From an uncultured Clostridia bacterium (GTDB taxonomy: Bacteria; Bacillota; Clostridia; Christensenellales; UBA1242), in the NCBI GenBank assembly GCA_944383945.1, contig CALWRL010000027.1, forward strand, positions 1 to 8,684: a stretch of 8,684 nt of DNA. Reading direction: 5' to 3'. The number at the start of each line of letters is the position of its first letter. Positions within the stretch are counted from its first letter, which is position 1. The position numbers and the translations under genes are program-made. Below the pieces are notes generated by a model that worked only from the letters and a program-made list of their open reading frames with translations, made no database searches and was not told the DNA's origin. Below are positions 1 through 6,445 of the stretch, piece by piece.

Positions 1-1
1 T

Positions 2-931
2 ACCGATAAAAAAATTTCTAATCTCTCCGAAATTTTGCCTTTGTTAGAAAAAGTTGCTTCTGCAAATCGAAAACTTTTTATAATTGCAGATGATGTTGAG
101 GGCGATGCTTTGGCAGCATTAGTGTTAAACAAACTTAGAGGAAATTTAACAAGCGTTGCGGTTAGAGCTCCTTCATTTGGAGAAAACCGAACTGAATGCC
201 TTAAAGATATTGCAATTTTAACTAACTCTACTTTTGTTTGTGGAGAACTTGGCTACAACCTAGAACAAGTTGATTTGGATATGCTAGGAAGCGCAAAAAG
301 AATTAAAGTAACAAAAGAATCAACAACAATTATAGAAGGGTTTGGAAGTCAAGAAAAAATTGATGAGAGAATAAGCCAAATTAAAAAAGAAATTGAAAAT
401 GAAAGCGGAATATATTCTGTTGAAAGACTTCAAGAACGTCTTGCCAAATTGTCTGGTGGTGTTGCAGTTATTAATGTTGGTGCGGCAACAGAAGTTGAAA
501 TGATGGAAAAGAAATTAAGAATAGAAGATGCTCTGGCTGCAACCAAAGCTGCAACTCTTGAAGGAATTGTTCCGGGCGGCGGTGTTGCACTTGCCAAATT
601 AAAAAAGCCATTAAAAAAATTTATTAAAACTTTAAATGGTGATGAACAAACCGGCGCAACAATTATTTATAATGCGCTAGATGCCCCATTAAAACAAATT
701 GTTGAAAACTCTGGTTTGTGCGGAGGGGTTGTTTCTGAAAAAATTATTAGTAAAACAAACTTTGCTTTTGGTTTTGATGCATATAATAACAAGTATGGAA
801 ACATGTTTGAATTTGGAATTATTGACCCAACTAAAGTAACCCGCTTTGCGCTTCAAAATGCAGCAAGTGTTGCTTCAACCCTTTTAACAACAGAATGTTT
901 AGTTGCAGAAGAAAAAAAACAAGATAAATAG
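2..931 (+). CDS. groEL: Chaperonin GroEL (Cpn60), C-terminal 309 residues; 5' end outside window
   Basis: GroEL is the large subunit of the cytosolic ATP-driven folding chamber and works with GroES. The frame is open from base 2, so the gene begins upstream; a TTG at 35 is only an internal Leu codon. Compared from memory with the E. coli protein (548 aa), the visible part starts near residue 223 in the apical domain (TDKKISNLSEILPLLEKV), continues through DDVEGDALAALVLNKLRG, and returns through the intermediate and equatorial domains: LQERLAKLSGGVAVINVGAATEVEM, the ATPase Asp in RIEDALAAT (codon 527-529), PGGGVAL, YGNMFEFGIIDPTKVTR and TTECLV. All core motifs are intact, so it is probably functional. 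Oddities: APGFGDRRK is replaced by APSFGENRT; the cpn60 signature reads AATLEGIVPGGG, with Leu where an acidic residue or Gln is expected; and the protein stops at VAEEKKQDK without the usual Gly-Gly-Met tail. It ends at TAG, 4 bp before a terminator hairpin. Whether groES lies upstream cannot be seen. Confidence 0.96.
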   Translation, partial: TDKKISNLSEILPLLEKVASANRKLFIIADDVEGDALAALVLNKLRGNLTSVAVRAPSFGENRTECLKDIAILTNSTFVCGELGYNLEQVDLDMLGSAKRIKVTKESTTIIEGFGSQEKIDERISQIKKEIENESGIYSVERLQERLAKLSGGVAVINVGAATEVEMMEKKLRIEDALAATKAATLEGIVPGGGVALAKLKKPLKKFIKTLNGDEQTGATIIYNALDAPLKQIVENSGLCGGVVSEKIISKTNFAFGFDAYNNKYGNMFEFGIIDPTKVTRFALQNAASVASTLLTTECLVAEEKKQDK

Positions 932-935
932 TTAT

Positions 936-965
936 AAAAAAAGATGCTAACTGCATCTTTTTTTT
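936..965. terminator. Bidirectional intrinsic terminator between convergent groEL and the giant surface-protein gene
   Basis: A perfect 12-bp inverted repeat, AAAAAAAGATGC (936-947) and GCATCTTTTTTT (953-964), encloses a 5-nt loop TAACT. On the + strand the GATGC/GCATC core is followed by eight T (958-965). On the - strand the same core is followed by seven T (complement of 936-942). It can therefore stop transcription of both convergent genes. It begins 4 bp after the groEL stop, and its arm overlaps the TAA stop codon (966-964) of the minus-strand gene. Confidence 0.85.
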
Positions 966-3900
966 ATAATCTTTTTCTTTTTACGATGTAAACGATTATT
1001 CCAATTATTGCAACTAAACCAACAAATGAACCTAAACCAATTAGAATATAAGTCCCTAAACTTGTTTCATTTTTTTCAACAACCATAAATTCTCCAAGAC
1101 TAGTTGTTTCAAAAATAATTTTTCCGTCTTCAACCAAACATTCAATTTTTTGTAAGCTTCCATTGTTGTAACTATATAGTTGCAAATTCTTTAACTTATC
1201 AAATTCTTCATCAGCAATATTTATTTCAACTGTTATTTTACCAAAATTTGTTAATGTTTCATTATTTTTTGTTAGTTTAATTATATATCCAGAAATTGTT
1301 GTTGTTCCATCTATTTTTACCAGTTCTTCTTTTGGCAACTTTGTTACAGAAAGCAAAACATCTTCAGTTAAACTTGTGTTGTCGTCTTCAACAGTAACTG
1401 TAACATTGTCTTGATGAATTGTTTTGTTTGTTATGTTTGCTTTTGGTTCGTTTAAAACAACAACATTATAATTATTAGCTTGTTCGCCAATTAAAGAATA
1501 TGTGTAAATAATTTTTTTGTTATTACCAACATATTTGTTTTCAAATGTTGCATTGATGTTAAATTCCAATTGGTCTTCAAATGCTATGTTGGAAATTTCA
1601 GCCATAACAAAAACATCGTTTGTTCCATCATAAACTTTGTCTTTTGCTAAAATATAAACATTTAAATCTCTTTTATTTATAGTTAAATATGCTTCATTTT
1701 GTTTAATTTCATAATTTGGATTTTCTAGCATAGATGTAAGTTTATAACTTCCAATATTCTCGCCTTCTTCTCTTATAATTTCTCCAACAAAAACATCGCC
1801 ATCAACAACATCTCCGTCATTAAAAGAATAAGTAAATTCTGGATCTTGCTCCCCATAAACTTTTTCTTGGCTGTTTATGTTTACTGTTATTTGTTTTTTT
1901 GCAATCTCAATTGTTGCTGGAATGAATTGAATATTATAATTTTTATCGTTTTCCAAAACAATTGAAATTTCATAAACACCAACATTTTTGTTTTCTTCCC
2001 AAACTAAATTAAATTTGAAATCATCTTCGTAAATTGTTCCTTCAATTTCATATTCTAGTTCTTCGCTTGTTGGAATTTTTTCGCCATAAATCAATTCTTG
2101 ACCTTTTGCCGTTACAATTACATTTGCCTTTTCTATGATGAAAAATCCGTTTACTATTTCAACATCATAAAATTCGTCTATTGATTTATTTGAATAGTTT
2201 ATAATTATTGGATATATTCCAGCATCTGCTAAGGCATTGCACTGATAACTAATTCCAAAATAGTTTTCATCATGCCCTTCTTTTATATCTCCCGAAATAT
2301 TAAAAACATTTTCTGCTGGATTAAATATATTTGTTCCGTCATAACTTTTAATAAAGCTATTACTTTCTATTAATAACTTTCGTTTTACAACAAATACATA
2401 GTTTTCAACAAATGTTATTTCATAGTTTTTGTGGTTTAATGTTCCTATGCTAATTTTAAACGAACCAACCCCTGTTATTGGTTCAACTTCCAACTCTCCA
2501 TTTAACTCATCATTAAAATAAAGGTTAGGAGTAACTGTGTAGGAAGGTGTAACATTTGGATTCATTTCATCTAAAAACATTTTAATTGGATTTGCTGTTA
2601 CTTCTATGTGCCTTTTTGTTATTGTTAAAACTGCTTCTTCTTTAAATGAAAGATTGTAGTTTCCATTTGATGTTACAGTTCCAATGTTGATTTTATAAAC
2701 TCCAACATCTTCGCCTTCTTCCCTTCCCAAAGTTCCTGTTAAAATTAAATCTAATCTGTCGTCAAATTTTAAAGAACCATCAACGAGTTCTATTTCAAAA
2801 ATCGGATCCAAATCACCGTAAATTTTTTCACAATTAATGCCACCAATTGTTATGTTTGCCTTGTTTATTGTTAGTTTCGCAATGTTCTCTTCAAAATCAT
2901 AATTGTTTTTATTAATGTCGGCAAAAATAACATAACTTCCAGCATTTTCGCCTTCTTCCCTAACTAAAACCAAATCTTCTGGTTTTGCAAGAGTCCCTAA
3001 AATAATTCTAAACTTAAAATTTGGGTCTAAATCACCGTATGTTTTAACTTTATTCTCTATTTCTATGGTAAGTTTTCTTTTTGTTATTTCTAGGTAAGCA
3101 TTGTTTAATTTAATTTCATATCTAGAAGATTCTTCTGGAACAATTTTTAAACTTCCCAAAGTGTGATTATAAATTCCAACATCTTCGCCTGGCTCTCTTG
3201 AAGGTTTACCCAAAAGAATTTCACCTAAAACAACTCCACTAGGAAGAGGTGTTGTTTCGGAAAGACTAAATTCAATTTCTGGATCTTGCTCGCCGTAAAC
3301 CTTTGTGTTATTAACTGTGTCTAATAAAACAATTCTTTTTGTTATTCTAAAAATATATTCGCTATAAAAACTAATATTAAAATTTGGATTATTTTCATTA
3401 TTTAGTGTTCCCAAAAGAACATTATAACTGCCAACTTCTTCGCCTGGCTCTCTTTCTATATTTCCTGTTAAATAATCTCTAATATTTTCAAAACCATTAA
3501 TTATTTGATAATTATTAAAGTTTGGGTCAGCATAGCCGTATTGCTTTTGCATTGCACAAAGAATTTTTATTGAAATGTTTCTAACCTTAATTTCTGATTC
3601 TTGTTGAACGGTAAAGTTAAAATCATAACAATTTAAGTTTAACCCTTTCATATGATCTTTCGAAAATTCAGTAATGGTTTCATCATTTAAATAATACGTT
3701 ATAGGCCATATTCCAACAATTGTCTCTTGAAATTTTGCAACAATTAACTCGTTAAGTTTAACGCCGTCTGGATTGTTTGTTGGAAGGTTTTCATAGCTTG
3801 CTTGAATGATTCCTAAATTTGTTCCATCATATTCCTTTTCTAAAACAGTAATATTAACACCTAATCTTCTTGGCTGTATTGTTAAAGTTGAAGGGTTATA

Positions 3901-6354
3901 ATCAACAATTTTATAAACTTCATTATTCGAAACTATGTTAATCAAATATTCGCCAACCAGCTCACCTTCCTCTCTCTCTAAAACTAAGTTTAAGTCGTAG
4001 CCGTCTACAATATTTCCATTAGTAATTTTATATTTAAATTCTGGGTCTTGCGAAAGATATGATTTAAAAATTGGGTCAACCTCAATAGACAAATTCCTTG
4101 GAACAATTTCAAATTTTCCATTAATAAAATTTATTTGATAATTTGGGTTTCCCAAAGATCCAATTGTTATATCATAAACGCCCAAATAGTTGCTAGAAGA
4201 ATCTCTAACAATATATCCGCTTAAATAATCACCAGCAAGAAGCCCATCTCCGTTAATTGTGTAAGTTAACTCTGGGTCTGTATCTCCAAATTGTTTAACT
4301 TTGTCATCAGCGGTAATTGTTATTGATTTTGGTTTTATGTTTCCTGTTACATCTTTTGGATAAATAAACTCGTAATAATCTCTATCTGCTCCAGACAAAA
4401 ACAAACTTAAATTTACCGTTTTGTTGTCTTGTGCATTATAAGTTAAGTATTCTGCTGTTGCAAGAATTTCTATTTTGTCATATCCTGCAACAACACTATT
4501 TTTGTTATATGTTAAAACCAAATAGCCATTTTTGTAGATTATTTCATTGCCCTCTTCGGTTATAATTGGTTCGCCTTGTGTTATTGTGGTTGTTTTGTCA
4601 TATTCTCTATCTAAAATTTGAATTTTTGTTATTTCGAATTGTCTTTTAGTAATTTCAAAAAATGTTGATTGGTAATCTATTTTATAATTATTATTAGTCT
4701 TGCCATAATCCCCCTGCAAAATTCTATATTTACCAACTTTTTCTCCAATTTCGCGAGTTAAAGAACCTTGCAAATTGTCGCCTTCTAAAATCCCAAAAAC
4801 TTCACTTAATAATTCTCCGTCTGAATCTCCAAACTGTTTTGAAGATTGCAACGCCTTAACAACAATTTGTTTTGGATAGATTGTGCTAGATTTAGAAATA
4901 GAGTTTTCAATAATTGTTCCATCTTCCAAGAACATCGAGTTAGATAGGTAATATAAATTTGCATCTTCGCCAGATAATGTAACCTGCCCGGAAATAATAA
5001 CATTTTGAACTCCAGCATCAATATTTTCGAATGTTGCAACAACGCCGTCAATTGTTAAATTGTGATGCAATTCTTTGTTTGTTATAATAGACAACACGCT
5101 AGCATCATTTTGTTTATTATAAATTTTTTCTTTTATAATAACATCTGTTATTTTTAATTCTTTTTTCAAATTAACAGTTAATGCTGTTTTAGAAAAATAA
5201 TTAATGTTTTCAATTGTTAAAACATTGCCTTCTAAGCTTGTTGTTAATTCTTGATTATTATTAGATTCTACTGAATAAAAAGAAAAACCATCATTAATTT
5301 TAAGAGAAGCTTTATAGAAGTTTCCAACTTTTTCTATTTGTATATCTGAAATAGAATTAGTAAAATTTGATACAACAGAAACACCATATTTATTGTTGAT
5401 ATTAAATTCTAAAATATCTGAATAAATATATTCGTCCGATTGTGTTGAAGTGTAACATTTTGCTCTAACCCTAATTGTTCCGCTTTCACCATTAACGGAA
5501 AGAACATCGTCATTTATTGTTGCTAAATCGCTTCCTTCAATGATTTCCCATTCAATTTTAAAATATTCTTTTAAATAGGATATAATCTCACCACCGTTAA
5601 GATTAGAAATTGAATTTGTTGCGTTTAATCTTATTTTTTCTCCAACAAAAACTTCTTTGCTTTGTGTTACTAAATTAATGTTGTTAACATTAACAGAAAA
5701 TATTAGTTTTGGATTAAATATTAAAAAGCCTTTTTCATTATATTGCCCCTGTTTTTCTTTAGTTTGAAATCCAAATTCAATTTGATCTATGTTTTTAATT
5801 TCTATGTTTTCAGTTTCAACAAATTCTGGTATGTATGCTCCAGTTTGATAAACTTGATTAGAGGTTGTTTGCTGTTTATTCTCTCCAGCTAAAATATAAA
5901 AATCAACCTTATCCTTTTCGTTTGGGCTAAGTGCCAATAAACCTAAGTTTGCTTTAACAAATAACGAAATGCCATCTGTGTTGCTTAATACTCTTAAATC
6001 TTCGCTTAAATTATAAACTCCATTGCCACTTGACTGCTTGCCTTCCAAAAAATAATCTGTTACTGCTTTTTTAATTACACTTGCAGATTTCTTTTTAACA
6101 CCATTTTCATAATATTCGATTTCGTCTCTTGAAATTTCCGCGTTGGTTAAAGATTCAAAAAAAGAAAAAATTCCGCCATCGCTTTCTTCCCCACCAACTA
6201 TTAATTGTTGATGTAAAGGGTTGTCTTGTTGCCCAATTTCCGCACTTATTGAAACAATTTGTGTGCATGAAAAATAAATTGCCAACATAAAAGCACACAG
6301 CATTATCCCAAAATAAGACATAATTTTTTTCATTTCGTTATTAGAATACCACAT
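964..6354 (-). CDS. Giant secreted, C-terminally membrane-anchored surface protein with 15 MBG/YDG repeat modules
   Basis: This is a surface protein of 1,796 residues if translation starts at 6354. ATG codons at 6354 and 6333 (Met-8, giving MKKIMSYFG) are both possible; neither has a Shine-Dalgarno, and Met-8 gives the more typical signal peptide. Layout seen: signal peptide to about residue 38 (hydrophobic 11-36, likely cut after SISA); unassigned region 39-225; a bacterial Ig-like stretch at about 226-320; linker; alternating YDG and MBG modules at 402-1645; a membrane-proximal domain at 1646-1765 ending in the GKIIFETTSLGEFMVVE pattern common in Bacillota surface proteins; one transmembrane helix at 1769-1791; and KRKRL at the end. 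There is no LPXTG motif, so anchoring is by the helix and not by sortase, and no good lipobox at Cys-20 or Cys-30. MBG/YDG families are known from large bacterial adhesin-like proteins. A stalk or adhesin role is inference; no catalytic domain is recognisable and no ligand is known. It converges on groEL and diverges from cls. No frameshift or internal stop is seen. Confidence 0.93.
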   Translation of the reverse strand: MWYSNNEMKKIMSYFGIMLCAFMLAIYFSCTQIVSISAEIGQQDNPLHQQLIVGGEESDGGIFSFFESLTNAEISRDEIEYYENGVKKKSASVIKKAVTDYFLEGKQSSGNGVYNLSEDLRVLSNTDGISLFVKANLGLLALSPNEKDKVDFYILAGENKQQTTSNQVYQTGAYIPEFVETENIEIKNIDQIEFGFQTKEKQGQYNEKGFLIFNPKLIFSVNVNNINLVTQSKEVFVGEKIRLNATNSISNLNGGEIISYLKEYFKIEWEIIEGSDLATINDDVLSVNGESGTIRVRAKCYTSTQSDEYIYSDILEFNINNKYGVSVVSNFTNSISDIQIEKVGNFYKASLKINDGFSFYSVESNNNQELTTSLEGNVLTIENINYFSKTALTVNLKKELKITDVIIKEKIYNKQNDASVLSIITNKELHHNLTIDGVVATFENIDAGVQNVIISGQVTLSGEDANLYYLSNSMFLEDGTIIENSISKSSTIYPKQIVVKALQSSKQFGDSDGELLSEVFGILEGDNLQGSLTREIGEKVGKYRILQGDYGKTNNNYKIDYQSTFFEITKRQFEITKIQILDREYDKTTTITQGEPIITEEGNEIIYKNGYLVLTYNKNSVVAGYDKIEILATAEYLTYNAQDNKTVNLSLFLSGADRDYYEFIYPKDVTGNIKPKSITITADDKVKQFGDTDPELTYTINGDGLLAGDYLSGYIVRDSSSNYLGVYDITIGSLGNPNYQINFINGKFEIVPRNLSIEVDPIFKSYLSQDPEFKYKITNGNIVDGYDLNLVLEREEGELVGEYLINIVSNNEVYKIVDYNPSTLTIQPRRLGVNITVLEKEYDGTNLGIIQASYENLPTNNPDGVKLNELIVAKFQETIVGIWPITYYLNDETITEFSKDHMKGLNLNCYDFNFTVQQESEIKVRNISIKILCAMQKQYGYADPNFNNYQIINGFENIRDYLTGNIEREPGEEVGSYNVLLGTLNNENNPNFNISFYSEYIFRITKRIVLLDTVNNTKVYGEQDPEIEFSLSETTPLPSGVVLGEILLGKPSREPGEDVGIYNHTLGSLKIVPEESSRYEIKLNNAYLEITKRKLTIEIENKVKTYGDLDPNFKFRIILGTLAKPEDLVLVREEGENAGSYVIFADINKNNYDFEENIAKLTINKANITIGGINCEKIYGDLDPIFEIELVDGSLKFDDRLDLILTGTLGREEGEDVGVYKINIGTVTSNGNYNLSFKEEAVLTITKRHIEVTANPIKMFLDEMNPNVTPSYTVTPNLYFNDELNGELEVEPITGVGSFKISIGTLNHKNYEITFVENYVFVVKRKLLIESNSFIKSYDGTNIFNPAENVFNISGDIKEGHDENYFGISYQCNALADAGIYPIIINYSNKSIDEFYDVEIVNGFFIIEKANVIVTAKGQELIYGEKIPTSEELEYEIEGTIYEDDFKFNLVWEENKNVGVYEISIVLENDKNYNIQFIPATIEIAKKQITVNINSQEKVYGEQDPEFTYSFNDGDVVDGDVFVGEIIREEGENIGSYKLTSMLENPNYEIKQNEAYLTINKRDLNVYILAKDKVYDGTNDVFVMAEISNIAFEDQLEFNINATFENKYVGNNKKIIYTYSLIGEQANNYNVVVLNEPKANITNKTIHQDNVTVTVEDDNTSLTEDVLLSVTKLPKEELVKIDGTTTISGYIIKLTKNNETLTNFGKITVEINIADEEFDKLKNLQLYSYNNGSLQKIECLVEDGKIIFETTSLGEFMVVEKNETSLGTYILIGLGSFVGLVAIIGIIVYIVKRKRL
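1420..5151 (-). repeat. Array of 15 MBG (YGX-type) and YDG protein-repeat modules inside the giant surface protein
   Basis: Residues 402-1645 divide into modules of 73-103 aa, in the order Y M Y M M Y M M M M M Y M M Y (Y = YDG, M = MBG). Residue ranges, numbered from the 6354 start: Y1 402-496, M1 497-574, Y2 575-677, M2 678-754, M3 755-830, Y3 831-926, M4 927-1008, M5 1009-1094, M6 1095-1167, M7 1168-1249, M8 1250-1326, Y4 1327-1411, M9 1412-1488, M10 1489-1563, Y5 1564-1645. MBG modules share K-x-Y-G-[DE]-x-D-P near the start, R-E-[EP]-G-E-x-V-G-x-Y in the middle and a closing I-x-K-R. YDG modules carry K-x-Y-D-G-T-N (Y3, Y4, Y5), diverged to EYDKTT in Y2 and IYNKQN in Y1; Y1 and Y2 keep the LSG-[AE]-D motif. 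M3, M8 and M9 have lost parts of the consensus. Boundaries are judged by eye, to within about 5 residues. Confidence 0.85.
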
Positions 6355-6368
6355 TTTGTTATTTTCAA
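6340..6368 (-). promoter_or_regulatory. Candidate sigma-A promoter of the giant surface-protein gene
   Basis: Reading the minus strand, TTGAAA (6368-6363) is followed after exactly 17 nt by TCTAAT (6345-6340). This is a good -35 and a -10 one base from consensus. The predicted transcription start falls at about 6335-6332, on the second ATG (6333), so a transcript from here would be leaderless and would exclude the ATG at 6354. A promoter further upstream in this AT-rich gap cannot be excluded. Confidence 0.4.
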
Positions 6369-6394
6369 CAATTTTTTACACACAAATTATTATT

Positions 6395-6442
6395 TTGAAA
6401 AATCATTATTTTAATGTAAAATAGGAAAGAATAATAAGGAAG
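6395..6442 (+). promoter_or_regulatory. Promoter and ribosome binding site of cls
   Basis: TTGAAA (6395-6400), a 16-nt spacer and TAAAAT (6417-6422) form a plausible sigma-A promoter, with a predicted start near 6429. The Shine-Dalgarno AAGGAAG (6436-6442) lies just before ATG 6446, with 5 nt between AAGGA and the ATG. This fixes the cls start and implies a 5' leader of about 17 nt. The site sits in the 91-bp divergent gap opposite the giant-protein promoter; the two -35 boxes are about 26 bp apart and do not overlap. Confidence 0.6.
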
Positions 6443-6445
6443 CTT

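Noticed and set aside
35..37. TTG as a start codon for a short GroEL-like protein
   Set aside because: The frame is open to base 2 and the residues before it (TDKKISNLSEI) match GroEL, so this is an internal Leu in a gene cut by the window edge.
4806..5051. 81-codon minus-strand open frame inside the giant gene
   Set aside because: It lies in another frame of the same strand within a clearly coding region whose repeat motifs run straight through; it has no ribosome site and no recognisable features.
1420..5151. CRISPR-like or DNA tandem-repeat array
   Set aside because: The periodicity is at the protein level with module lengths of 73-103 codons; there are no identical short repeats with unique spacers.
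6265..6300. Lipoprotein signal at Cys-20 or Cys-30 of the giant protein
   Set aside because: The residues before these cysteines (IML and YFS) do not fit the lipobox, and a signal peptidase I site (SISA) follows.
6384..6413. Two copies of ATTATTTT near the cls promoter as an operator
   Set aside because: Such words are expected by chance in sequence this AT-rich, and they show no symmetry or fixed relation to both promoters.
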